The position numbers were made by a program, and so were the translations under genes. Positions 23,207 through 30,852 of a stretch of 51,479 nucleotides of DNA are shown here, one piece after another. The stretch is from positions 1 to 51,479 of the forward strand of contig DAOUQF010000028.1 of the NCBI GenBank assembly GCA_030625815.1. Reading direction: 5' to 3'. Position 1 is the first letter of the stretch. Every line of letters begins with the position of its first letter. Under the pieces are notes generated by a model. That model ran no database searches. It was not told the origin of the DNA and worked only from the letters and a program-made list of their open reading frames with translations. Source of the stretch: Eubacteriales bacterium (GTDB lineage Bacteria; Bacillota; Clostridia; Tissierellales; GPF-1).

Positions 23207-23545
23207 CTAAAACATGCCCGGCATTCCGCCGGTCACTTTGCCCATTTCAGCCGCAACAGCTTCTCCCGCCTTGTTCAGCGCGTCATTCACCGCAACCAGG
23301 ATCAAATCCTGGATCATTTCCACTTCTTCCGGATCCAATAAATCGGGATCGATTTTCACATCCAGCAATTCCTTTTTCCCGTTTACACGAATCGTGATCG
23401 CACCGCCGCCGGCGGTCGCTTCAAATTCTTTCATCTCCGCTTCCTGTTGCGCCACTTCCATTTTCTTTTGCATCTGCTGTGCTTGTTTCATCAAAGCGTT
23501 CATGTTCATGCCGCCACCGGGCATTTGTTTGCGTCCTTTTGCCAT
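23207..23545 (-). CDS. Nucleoid-associated protein, YbaB/EbfC family
   Basis: A 112-residue DNA-binding homodimer subunit. The Met/Gly-rich N-terminus ([20 protein letters not shown]) leads into a coiled-coil helix and the core [19 protein letters not shown]. It lies 13 bp after dnaX and 6 bp before recR in the standard gene cluster. The start follows CGGAGGGTTATA. Confidence 0.96.
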   Translation of the reverse strand: MAKGRKQMPGGGMNMNALMKQAQQMQKKMEVAQQEAEMKEFEATAGGGAITIRVNGKKELLDVKIDPDLLDPEEVEMIQDLILVAVNDALNKAGEAVAAEMGKVTGGMPGMF

Positions 23546-23557
23546 TATAACCCTCCG

Positions 23558-25162
23558 TTATTTGATTTTAATTAAATCTTCCCCAAAAAATTGTTTTGCT
23601 TTTTCGATCCCCGCGTCCACCCCTTTAGAGACTGCGTGCGGACGAATTTCTGATAAACGTTTCACATCAATATGGATGGGCGCCCCCAAGGACTCCTCAA
23701 TCGCCTGTCGAATAATCGCCAGATTGGTTGGCTTCGCCACTTCCTTGCGGAAAAATTCATTCTTGTCGTCATAGGCAATGGTCAATCGGCCGTCGGAAAA
23801 ATCCACCGGCTCGCCTCGATCCATCATCGCATACAGACTGCCACTTCGAAACTTCACTCCCAACAGGATATCTTCCCATTGCTGATGAACGTCCGTAAAG
23901 GAAACTGCCCGAGCCTCCGGCTTGGCCTCCACTTTTTCATAGTTTTGATCCTGTTCCCGCACACGTCCCGTTTCGACCGCTGGCGCGGGTGCCGAAGACA
24001 GTGGCTTTGCAATCGCAACGCCCATATCTTCCAAACGGCGAACCCGTTCCAACAGGCCTTCCCAGGTTTTCTCATTCGGTTGATTCATCAATCGAATCAA
24101 TCCCGCTTCCAATAAAACCCGTGGGGAGGTTGCATAGGCCAATTGACTTTCCAGCCCGCTCAGCCCCGATAAATACCGCAGAATTTCTTCCTGCGGAAAT
24201 CGCTCCGCCTGAGCCCGATATCCCTCAATCTGTTCATCGGTACATTGCAACAGATCTTCCAGATCCGTGGATACCTTCACAATCATCAGATTCCGAAAGA
24301 CATGCACCAATTCCCGCGTAAATTGCCGAAGATCCTTGCCCCTCATAATCATGGTGTCGATTACCGACAAAACCCGTCTGGCATCTCTTTCCCAAAGGGA
24401 TTGAATCAAGTCAAACAAGACCTCTTCCTGCACCGATCCCAAGACCGATACAACGTCTTCCACCTCGATCACGCCGTCATTGGCCGCCGTACACTGATCC
24501 AGAATGCTCAAGGCATCCCGCATGGCGCCCTCGGAGTTTCGCGCGATCAGCCTAAGCGCCGCCGGACTCGCTTGGCGATTCATCTTTGTCAGGATCTCGC
24601 TCATATTGGCTGCCATATCTTCCACGGACAGACGATGAAATTCATATCGCTGACATCGTGAAACAATGGTCGCCGGCAATTTTTGCGGTTCCGTCGTGGC
24701 TAAAATAAACACAAGATGGGAAGGCGGCTCTTCCAATGTCTTCAACAGCGCGTTAAAAGCACCCTTGGAAAGCATGTGAACCTCATCGATGATATAAACC
24801 TTCTTTGCTGCTTTCGTCGGCAAGTATTTAACCTTCTCCTTCAGCTCCCGAATATCTTCCACGCTATTGTTGGATGCAGCATCCATCTCCACCACATCAT
24901 AAATGCTTTCCTCTAATAATCCCCGGCAAATCTCACACTGATTGCATGGATTGCCGTCGACGGGATGCAAGCAATTGACCGCCCGCGACAAAATTTTTGC
25001 CGTTGAGGTTTTGCCGGTTCCCCGCGTACCCGAAAACAAATAGGCGTGAGCTGCGTTGCCGGCCTTTACTTGATTCTTCAAGACCCTCGTTATATGACTT
25101 TGTCCGTACACGTCTTCAAAGGTGATCGGACGATATTTTCGATAAATTGCCTGATAACTCAT
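23558..25162 (-). CDS. dnaX: DNA polymerase III gamma/tau subunit
   Basis: A 534-residue AAA+ clamp-loader subunit. Walker A: FSGTRGTGKTSTAKIL. Zinc module: NCLHPVDGNPCNQCEICRG. Walker B: VYIIDEVHMLS. Sensor motif: ALLKTLEEPP. The C-terminal 170 residues are the variable tau part that contacts polymerase and helicase. Translation starts at 25162 behind GAAAGAGGTGTCTC. A TATAAT sits 24 bp further upstream, just past the SRP RNA region, without a clear -35 box. Confidence 0.97.
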   Translation of the reverse strand: MSYQAIYRKYRPITFEDVYGQSHITRVLKNQVKAGNAAHAYLFSGTRGTGKTSTAKILSRAVNCLHPVDGNPCNQCEICRGLLEESIYDVVEMDAASNNSVEDIRELKEKVKYLPTKAAKKVYIIDEVHMLSKGAFNALLKTLEEPPSHLVFILATTEPQKLPATIVSRCQRYEFHRLSVEDMAANMSEILTKMNRQASPAALRLIARNSEGAMRDALSILDQCTAANDGVIEVEDVVSVLGSVQEEVLFDLIQSLWERDARRVLSVIDTMIMRGKDLRQFTRELVHVFRNLMIVKVSTDLEDLLQCTDEQIEGYRAQAERFPQEEILRYLSGLSGLESQLAYATSPRVLLEAGLIRLMNQPNEKTWEGLLERVRRLEDMGVAIAKPLSSAPAPAVETGRVREQDQNYEKVEAKPEARAVSFTDVHQQWEDILLGVKFRSGSLYAMMDRGEPVDFSDGRLTIAYDDKNEFFRKEVAKPTNLAIIRQAIEESLGAPIHIDVKRLSEIRPHAVSKGVDAGIEKAKQFFGEDLIKIK

Positions 25163-25230
25163 GAGACACCTCTTTCATTCATCTTCCCCTATTATACCAA
25201 AATCCCGATCGAGTTTCGACCGGGATTAAC

Positions 25231-25363
25231 AAAAAAGCCGCATGGAGATCGAGCAGGCGCCCTCGCGGCACATAAAAGGCTTCCCTTATCGCTGCTACCT
25301 TCCGGTCCTGACGAGGTTCGAGAACTTTCATTGCGCAAGACCCGCTCGATCTCCATACGGCTT
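25231..25363 (-). ncRNA. ffs: Signal recognition particle RNA, small bacterial type
   Basis: About 129 nt on the minus strand. The conserved Ffh-binding domain reads GUCAGGACCGGAAGGUAGCA, with its asymmetric loop and GGAA tetraloop. The ends pair over about 20 bp (AAGCCGUAUGGAGAUCGAGC with GCUCGAUCUCCAUGCGGCUU), and the closing stem followed by TTTTTT acts as terminator. It lies upstream of dnaX, as in many Bacillota, and 26 nt after tRNA-Ser, so both may come from one transcript. The small form lacks the Alu domain seen in Bacillus. Confidence 0.93.
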
Positions 25364-25389
25364 TATTTTCGGGTTTCCCCGTTTTTCTC

Positions 25390-25481
25390 TGGCGGAAAGG
25401 GAGGGATTCGAACCCTCGTGACGGTATTACCGCCAACACGCTTTCCAGGCGTGCGCCTTAAGCCAACTCAGCCACCTTTCC
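25390..25481 (-). tRNA. tRNA-Ser (anticodon GGA)
   Basis: 92 nt including an encoded CCA (25392-25390). The acceptor stem GGAAAGG/CCTTTCC has a G discriminator base. The anticodon arm ACGCCTGGAAAGCGT presents GGA, reading UCC/UCU. A long variable arm (TTGGCGGTAATACCGTCA) marks a class II serine tRNA. The T-arm GGTTCGAATCC is intact. Confidence 0.96.
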
Positions 25482-25501
25482 ACAATTGGCCTGCAAATGG
25501 T

Positions 25502-25530
25502 ATTATACTTGCTGACCTGTCAAATGTCAA
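25502..25530 (-). promoter_or_regulatory. tRNA-Ser promoter
   Basis: TTGACA (25530-25525), a 17-bp spacer and TATAAT (25507-25502): both boxes match consensus. A second TGTCAA within the spacer duplicates the -35 sequence but is too close to serve. Confidence 0.85.
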
Positions 25531-25585
25531 ACCTTGATTCCACCAGCCACGGGCGGGCGCCTTGCAAAAACAATTGACAAAATCC

Positions 25586-25614
25586 TTGACGAAGTCATAT
25601 TGCAATTTTAGAAT
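25586..25614 (+). promoter_or_regulatory. Promoter of the truncated permease gene
   Basis: TTGACG (25586-25591), a 17-bp spacer and TAGAAT (25609-25614). Confidence 0.55.
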
Positions 25615-25677
25615 ATTGCCGTGGCCGCTTTGATAATTGCTCTTTGTTGTCCCACTCTTTTTAAAGGATGTGTTCCT

Positions 25678-25842
25678 TTGAATATTAGTTTATACGGCAT
25701 TGCCCTATTGCTTATGGCGGCTTCCGCCTTTCGAGATAAAAAGAAAACCAAAAAAGCATTAAAAAAAGCATGGAAGGCCTTTAAAAATATTCCCCCTCAA
25801 TTCTTTGGGACCATTGGATTGGGCGATATCGATTTTTTCTAG
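25678..25842 (+). pseudogene. Truncated N-terminal fragment of a small permease-like protein
   Basis: A 54-residue frame with a TTG start behind AAAGGATG. A hydrophobic segment (SLYGIALLLMAASAF) is followed by KDKKKTKKALKKAWKAF-type sequence (here RDKKKTKKALKKAWKAFKNI) and the beginning of a second helix. This beginning resembles from memory the short ArsP/DUF318-type permeases of clostridia, which run to about 160 residues. Here the frame stops early. Another frame just downstream (about 25830-25900) encodes a hydrophobic run, FFLVTCILVIPPLFILLGLL, which may be the continuation after a frameshift, though the homologous four-helix remainder is missing. A remnant is the best reading; a genuine short peptide cannot be excluded. 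Confidence 0.5.
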
Positions 25843-25953
25843 TCACATGCATCCTCGTCATTCCTCCCCTCTTTATTCTATTGGGATTGCTGGATGTCTG
25901 GCGGTTTTCCAGGATTTCCTGTAGAATAAAAGAAAGAGGAAAGGAGCTCCGCC

Positions 25954-26361
25954 ATGTTCACTGCATGCACAGCCGTTATCGTTGTAAAAGAAAATCTTGT
26001 GCTCTTGGGCTATCGTTCCGATGGACAAGGGTGGTCTTTGGCCGGAGGGAAACAAGAGCCTGAAGAGGACTTGGAAACCTGCGCGAAACGGGAACTGCAT
26101 GAAGAATTCGGACTCGTTGCGACCCAATTGGAATCCCTGGGGCGGATTCATGCTTCAAGCTTGGTGCGGGGCGTTCCGTTAACCGTGCACCCCATGGTCT
26201 ATCTCTGCCGCGAATATACGGGTTCTGTCCACATGCGCATCGAGGAGATGTTGGATTTCCAATGGATCTCTCTCGACCAGGCGAGACAGCTCCCCGATCT
26301 CTACCCCCCAACCCGGGAAGCGCTGCATGCCTATTCCGAACAGATACAAAAGAGATGTTGA
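25954..26361 (+). CDS. NUDIX hydrolase (MutT-like)
   Basis: A 135-residue pyrophosphatase of the NUDIX superfamily. The NUDIX box GX5EX7REUXEEXGU starts at GGKQEPEEDLE and ends RELHEEFGL, complete with the metal-binding Glu residues. The substrate (damaged dNTP, NDP-sugar or other) cannot be told from the box. The start follows GAAAGGAGCTCCGCC. It is followed 15 bp later by a hairpin terminator and converges with the ACT-domain gene. Confidence 0.92.
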   Translation: MFTACTAVIVVKENLVLLGYRSDGQGWSLAGGKQEPEEDLETCAKRELHEEFGLVATQLESLGRIHASSLVRGVPLTVHPMVYLCREYTGSVHMRIEEMLDFQWISLDQARQLPDLYPPTREALHAYSEQIQKRC

Positions 26362-26387
26362 TCATTACAATCAACATCTCTTTTTTG
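26349..26387 (+). terminator. Terminator of the NUDIX gene
   Basis: 11-bp stem AGAGATGTTGA/TCAACATCTCT and a T-run (26380-26386). The stem begins inside the 3' end of the gene. Confidence 0.85.
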
Positions 26388-26430
26388 TCTCATGTCCCTT
26401 TTAAAGGAATACTCTCACAGGCGCTCTTTC

Positions 26431-26871
26431 TTAATATCCCAAGGCAATCAATTCAAGCCGTGTGATTCCTTCCACTTCCTTCAGTTCATCGATAAAATCC
26501 GCCAACTCTCCTCGCAGATTGGTCATGTCGAAGGTAATGCTGACATTGGCAAACTCGTTGATCGGAATATCTTGGTGAATCGTCAAGACATTTCCCCCCT
26601 GCCTCGCAATGGAATCCAGAACATAGGACAACAGGCCCACCTGATGCATCAGCAAAAAGGTAATGGTTACTTTTTTCCCGCGCTTCGCTTCGGACAAGCG
26701 ATAGACATGCTCATGATATTTATAGTAGGTGCTCCGGCTGATCCCGACCTGTTTGACGGCATCGCTGATGCCTCGCGCCTTTCCTGTTCGAATCATTTCG
26801 TCCGCCTCTACCACCTTGACATAAATCTCCGGTAAAATCTCTTTGCTGATGACCAAGTATCGATTCGGCAT
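26431..26871 (-). CDS. ACT-domain protein (UPF0735/PheB-like)
   Basis: A 146-residue protein. The N-terminal half carries a helix-turn-helix-like segment (RGISDAVKQVGISRSTYYKYHE); the C-terminal half is an ACT domain (KKVTITFLLMHQVGLLSYVLD ... NVSITFDMTNL). This layout matches the PheB/UPF0735 family, small amino-acid-responsive regulators of unclear target, once linked to phenylalanine metabolism in Bacillus. ATG 26871 follows AAGGAGGAGCGGG. It lies 11 bp downstream of the large acidic membrane-protein gene and is probably co-transcribed. Confidence 0.85.
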   Translation of the reverse strand: MPNRYLVISKEILPEIYVKVVEADEMIRTGKARGISDAVKQVGISRSTYYKYHEHVYRLSEAKRGKKVTITFLLMHQVGLLSYVLDSIARQGGNVLTIHQDIPINEFANVSITFDMTNLRGELADFIDELKEVEGITRLELIALGY

Positions 26872-26882
26872 CCCGCTCCTCC

Positions 26883-28394
26883 TTATTGTTTTTCTTCATA
26901 ATCAATAATCAGCAAGCCCTTCCATTCATAGGGCCTTACTTGGGTTGGTGAATCAAATGTAAATACCAAGATGCCCGTTTCCTGATCCACCTCAATCTTA
27001 TCAATAATCGCACTATAGCGATCGTAATCAGCAATTTCCAACTCATTAAGCCCGCTGTCCACCTTCACCGTCAGCTGACGATTGTCCTCCGACAGCCACA
27101 ATCGGAAGGATGGCGCGTCAACCGATTGATCCTCCTTTGCTTCTGCGGAGGTAAACACCATCTTTTCAAAGCCTTCCCGCTGAATGCCAAATTTCAAGGT
27201 CAACATGGAATAGGCGATTTCATCCTCTGATTCATAACTGAAGCCGCCAACCTGGATAAATCCGTCCTCAGTTTCCTTTATAACCTGCGGTGCCTCCGTC
27301 AATTCCACGACAGGCGCCTCTTCAACAGGCTCTTCGATAACCACCTCTCCGATGGGCAGCTCCGAATTGTCCTCAATCGTTTGAATCGGCAATTGTCCCT
27401 CTGCAATTCGCGCATTGGACAATTGTGTCAAATAAGCTTCCGCATCAAAGACCCACTCTTCATTTTGAACTCGCCAAACAGTTTCAAACAAGGCATTCTT
27501 CAACACCGGATCAATACTATTTATTTCAATTTTTGCAATCGCACGAATCGCCTGACCGTCCACCTCTTCAATGGACAGATTCGAAATTCCCAAATATTGC
27601 AATTCCTGCACCAACTCGAAACTGGTCTTCAAATCGATCAAGGCATTGATCGCATCCCGATTCGCTTCATACTTTTGTGGATCATCCATGGTCGTCATGG
27701 AGAAAAAGCTTGTCATGCTTTCCGCCTCAATCACCTTGGCCGTGGAAAAGAAAAGCTCGATCCGTGTCCGCAATTGCGCCTCGGGATCTTGGACGTCTAC
27801 AGTCTCTGCACGTTCAAAGCTCGGCAAAATTTCGGCGATCTTTCCCCGGAAAAACCAAATCCCCGCAACGCACAAAAGTATCACCAAAATCCAAATCCAT
27901 TTTCCTGCGAATCCCTTCGGCCGTTGTCGACGGCGGCGACGGTAATGCACCTCGCTATCGTTCTGTTTCGCGCCCAATATGGCTTGTTCGTGGATCCATT
28001 CGCGCCGACCCTCGGGCAATCCAGACTTGATCTGTTTTAATTCCTCTAATTGTTCTTGTAAAGAATCTTCCAAGGGGGTCCGAACAGGCAATGGGTCTTC
28101 CTGGATTTCCTGCTCAAGCGGATTCGGCATGGATTCCGGTTGCAGTTCACGCACGCGTTCCACTTCCTTCTCCAATTCCTCCAAATTTTCTTCCTCTTCC
28201 TCAGGATCAGGCATGACTTCCTCCGGATCTTCCTCCATCGGTTCATCCTCTTCAATCTGCACATCCTCGGCTTCCAACTCGGCATGAAGCACCGCCTCAA
28301 ACTCTCGAAGCGCATCTTCATCAATACCCAATTGTTTTTCGCTTTTTCCCTTTGCGCGACCCCAAAAATGGAACCTCGATTTTTTCTCTGTCAT
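26883..28394 (-). CDS. Large single-pass membrane protein with an acidic N-terminal domain, unknown
   Basis: 503 residues. The N-terminal about 155 residues are cytoplasmic-looking and very rich in Glu/Asp and Pro (DEPMEEDPEEVMPDPEEEEE). A strongly basic cluster HYRRRRRQRPKG then precedes one transmembrane helix (about 168-187, WIWILVILLCVAGIWFF). By the positive-inside rule, the remaining about 310 residues lie outside. They contain a helical NTF2-like segment (about 205-320), an acidic linker and a beta-rich C-terminus ending KGLLIIDYEEKQ. I do not recognise a named family. The ACT-domain gene follows at 11 bp. Start ATG 28394 follows GGAGGTGGAAAG. Confidence 0.7.
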   Translation of the reverse strand: MTEKKSRFHFWGRAKGKSEKQLGIDEDALREFEAVLHAELEAEDVQIEEDEPMEEDPEEVMPDPEEEEENLEELEKEVERVRELQPESMPNPLEQEIQEDPLPVRTPLEDSLQEQLEELKQIKSGLPEGRREWIHEQAILGAKQNDSEVHYRRRRRQRPKGFAGKWIWILVILLCVAGIWFFRGKIAEILPSFERAETVDVQDPEAQLRTRIELFFSTAKVIEAESMTSFFSMTTMDDPQKYEANRDAINALIDLKTSFELVQELQYLGISNLSIEEVDGQAIRAIAKIEINSIDPVLKNALFETVWRVQNEEWVFDAEAYLTQLSNARIAEGQLPIQTIEDNSELPIGEVVIEEPVEEAPVVELTEAPQVIKETEDGFIQVGGFSYESEDEIAYSMLTLKFGIQREGFEKMVFTSAEAKEDQSVDAPSFRLWLSEDNRQLTVKVDSGLNELEIADYDRYSAIIDKIEVDQETGILVFTFDSPTQVRPYEWKGLLIIDYEEKQ

Positions 28395-28538
28395 CTTTCC
28401 ACCTCCGAGATGGATTTATTCCATTTTAGTTTACCACATTCTCCTTTTTTCCACACCATGAAAGAAAAAAATCAAAGCAAATTTTCAAAATTTATCCATC
28501 TTCTCTCCTTCTAAACATTCGATTATTCAGACTATTTA

Positions 28539-28547
28539 TGATATAAT
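28539..28547 (+). promoter_or_regulatory. Extended -10 promoter of the J-like/SH3 protein gene
   Basis: TGATATAAT (TGn plus a perfect TATAAT), with a weak TCGATT 17 bp upstream. It lies 38 bp before the GTG start. Confidence 0.6.
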
Positions 28548-28585
28548 GAAACTTAGTGAAAAACCGGGAAAAGGGGGAACCAATC

Positions 28586-29380
28586 GTGTACTACCGCTAT
28601 TTTGACAAGGAAACGAATCGCTTGAAGAATTACTATAAACTTTTGGGGATTTCCCGCGATTCTGATGAATCGATTACTCATAATCGCTTTGCCGCTCTCC
28701 ATCAGGAAGGCAAGACAAATCAATTGATCGAAGAGGCTTACGCCATTCTTTCCGTTCCAGAGGAGCGAGATCGATACAATCGTATTTATGACCGATACAA
28801 TTGGGACTACGGCATTCAAAAAAATTCACTCTATGCAAACGCAAAACCCAAGAACCGCGGACGCGCCCTCTTTATCTTCCTCTTATTCGTCCTGATCGGA
28901 TTTTCATCCATCGCCTTTTTCTTCTTCCGTTCGCCGGAGGCGGCAACTACGCCGATACCGATAGAAGAACCGGATAAACCGCAAGTTGAATTGGTCGTCG
29001 CAACTGAACCCGCTCAAGCCGATCAAACCGATCAGACAGAAACCACAACAGCAATCGCGACAGAAAGCAGTGAAACGGATTCACCCGTTTCAGGCGATTC
29101 CGCCCCAACGCTTGTTGCCCTTTCTGTTTCCGATGAGGTTCTCGCAAAATATCCCACAATGGAAGTGTACAACAGCCTCGATACTCTCTATCTAAAGGCA
29201 CAAGTCACTGCCGGCGTCAATTTCCGAAACGCGCCCACCATGGATTCAGCGGTGCTGTCATCCCTTGGCACGGATGAAACCTTCCTTGTCTTAGGCAAGA
29301 TCGGCGGATGGTCCTATATCTATCGCGAAGCCGAAGGCTATGGCTGGATCGGCGGAAAATATATTCACTTTACCGAATAA
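28586..29380 (+). CDS. Membrane protein with degenerate J-domain and extracellular SH3 domain
   Basis: About 264 residues from a GTG at 28586, placed 8 nt after AAAAGGGGG. Residues about 14-65 (NYYKLLGISRDSDE ... IEEAYAILSVPEERDRYNR) have the pattern of J-domain helices I and III, but the HPD tripeptide is missing and the loop is short (ALHQEGKTNQL), so DnaK stimulation is unlikely. One transmembrane helix (about 95-113) is followed by a Thr/Glu/Ser/Pro-rich linker (about 120-170) and a C-terminal bacterial SH3 domain (VTAGVNFRNAPTMDSAVLS ... GYGWIGGKYI), which in this position usually binds cell-wall peptide. Target and role unknown. A terminator follows directly. Confidence 0.8.
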   Translation: MYYRYFDKETNRLKNYYKLLGISRDSDESITHNRFAALHQEGKTNQLIEEAYAILSVPEERDRYNRIYDRYNWDYGIQKNSLYANAKPKNRGRALFIFLLFVLIGFSSIAFFFFRSPEAATTPIPIEEPDKPQVELVVATEPAQADQTDQTETTTAIATESSETDSPVSGDSAPTLVALSVSDEVLAKYPTMEVYNSLDTLYLKAQVTAGVNFRNAPTMDSAVLSSLGTDETFLVLGKIGGWSYIYREAEGYGWIGGKYIHFTE

Positions 29381-29404
29381 CCCGGAGTGATCCGGGGTTT
29401 TTTT
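29380..29404 (+). terminator. Terminator between the SH3 protein and flavodoxin-like genes
   Basis: Stem CCCGGA/TCCGGG with a 4-nt loop and a run of seven T. The ribosome binding site of the next gene starts directly after it, so expression of that gene depends on read-through or on an unseen promoter. Confidence 0.75.
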
Positions 29405-29416
29405 AGGAGAAAAATC

Positions 29417-29998
29417 ATGAAAATTGGATTATTTGTACATAGCGTATCCGGAAACACATATCTGTTGGCACGCATGCTGGAAACTGCCTTCCACGATCTT
29501 GGGAAGGATGCCACCCTCTACCGGGTTTCTGATCCCGACGGACAAGCCTTGGTCGATCAATTCGAGTTAGACGCAGACCTATATCGCGAGTATCTCCGGC
29601 TTCCGGAAGCAACGGCCGATGATCTCATGCCCTGCGATCACCTTGTCTTCGCATCGCCCACCTATTTTGGCAATGTCTCCGCGGAGATGAAAACCCTCTT
29701 CGATGCAGCTGCCATTTTCTGGACAGACGCCATGCTTGCAGGCAAAACCTGCTCCGCCCTCGCCACCGCCGGAACCACCGAAGGAGGCGCCGATCAAGCC
29801 CTAAAGGCGATTCATACCTTTGCTCAACATATGGGGATCATCTCCATCCCGGTTCCTTGCAATCTGGTTCCCGGCATGGATCTTCCCGCCTATGGATTGA
29901 AACACTATACGGGTACTGACGGCAGTGTCCGCCCCGGATCCACGCAAGCCATCCAAACGGAGGCCTTGGCAAAATGGATCGTCAAACAAACACGATAA
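29417..29998 (+). CDS. Flavodoxin-fold NAD(P)H-dependent oxidoreductase-like protein
   Basis: 193 residues. The flavin phosphate loop is HSVSGNTYLLARML; later the DHLVFASPTYFGNVSAEMK segment and SALATAGTTEGGADQAL match the FMN site of WrbA-like quinone oxidoreductases and flavodoxin-like reductases. It probably reduces quinones or other electron acceptors with two electrons. ATG 29417 follows TAGGAGAAAAATC; a frame start ten codons upstream would lie inside the preceding terminator. A hairpin terminator ends it. Confidence 0.85.
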   Translation: MKIGLFVHSVSGNTYLLARMLETAFHDLGKDATLYRVSDPDGQALVDQFELDADLYREYLRLPEATADDLMPCDHLVFASPTYFGNVSAEMKTLFDAAAIFWTDAMLAGKTCSALATAGTTEGGADQALKAIHTFAQHMGIISIPVPCNLVPGMDLPAYGLKHYTGTDGSVRPGSTQAIQTEALAKWIVKQTR

Positions 29999-30003
29999 GA
30001 CAA

Positions 30004-30030
30004 AAAGAATCCTTCCGGATTCTTTTTTTA
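30004..30030. terminator. Terminator between flavodoxin-like and DMT genes
   Basis: Stem AAGAATCC/GGATTCTT with a 4-nt loop and a T-run on the plus strand. It lies between convergent genes; an A-run on the left makes weak bidirectional action possible. Confidence 0.75.
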
Positions 30031-30852
30031 TTGGTTCATCAAATAGATGGCAATCAGCGACAAACCCGCCGCCTGCCATTGCATGCGGGTCAACTTTTCC
30101 CGATAAAATCCCGCACTTCCCAAATAAATCAGCAGCATACTCCCCACCCCAAAAGATGGAAAGACCACCGCTGCCGGAAGCTGCACCAAGGCTTGAATCA
30201 AAAAGAACGAAGAAAACAGATTGGTTACCCCAATTCCAACACCCCATGCCCATATGGACCTCGCCGGTTTCCCCTGAGAAAGGCTCTTCCCGAGGCTGAA
30301 GATCAAGGCGATTCCAAAAACAGACGTCAGCCACAGGGGCCGCAGAGAAAGAGAAAACGAGGCCTCAAACCCCTTGTTCATAAACTCCGCCATCCCGTTG
30401 AAGAGAAAAAAGAGCAGGAGCGGAACCGCCCATTCAAATTTCCCTTTTCCCGTTCGATTGGCAATTCCAATCGCCAAGATCGCAAGGGCAATCCCAACGC
30501 TTTGAAAGCGGGTCGGCCATTCTTGAAACACGGCCAAGGATAAAATCACCGGCAGCAAGATGCCCAATTTCCCGTAAAAACCGGTCAGAGACGCGCCAAA
30601 TTTGCGCACGTTTTTTTGATACAGCAAAAAGGATTCAAAAAACAAATAACCCGCAATCCCCGCCATCGCAAAAAAAGAAACCGGCGGCAATTGATCCGGC
30701 GGCGACTGAATCACCATCCAAATTCCAACCCCCGTTGCGACCACATAGTTCGCCGAAGTCACCCAATATCGATTCAAGTTTCTTTTTTCCGTTTCCTTAA
30801 AGAAAAACGCTAATGATGCACTACAAAACATCGCAATTATCAAGGCGCCCAT
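30028..30852 (-). CDS. DMT-superfamily (EamA-like) permease
   Basis: A 274-residue integral membrane protein with about ten hydrophobic helices in two repeats, typical of drug/metabolite transporters of the EamA type. The starting helix MGALIIAMFCSASLAFFF, the internal WVTSANYVVATGVG and the last helix AGLSLIAIYLMNQ show the usual form. Likely transports a small metabolite; direction and substrate are not shown. Its start overlaps the end of the secreted-protein gene by 13 bp, so the two are co-transcribed. Confidence 0.82.
   Translation of the reverse strand: MGALIIAMFCSASLAFFFKETEKRNLNRYWVTSANYVVATGVGIWMVIQSPPDQLPPVSFFAMAGIAGYLFFESFLLYQKNVRKFGASLTGFYGKLGILLPVILSLAVFQEWPTRFQSVGIALAILAIGIANRTGKGKFEWAVPLLLFFLFNGMAEFMNKGFEASFSLSLRPLWLTSVFGIALIFSLGKSLSQGKPARSIWAWGVGIGVTNLFSSFFLIQALVQLPAAVVFPSFGVGSMLLIYLGSAGFYREKLTRMQWQAAGLSLIAIYLMNQ

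Noticed and set aside
25046-25537. A 163-residue plus-strand frame across dnaX start, SRP RNA and tRNA-Ser
   Set aside because: It crosses two structural RNA genes and has no family features.
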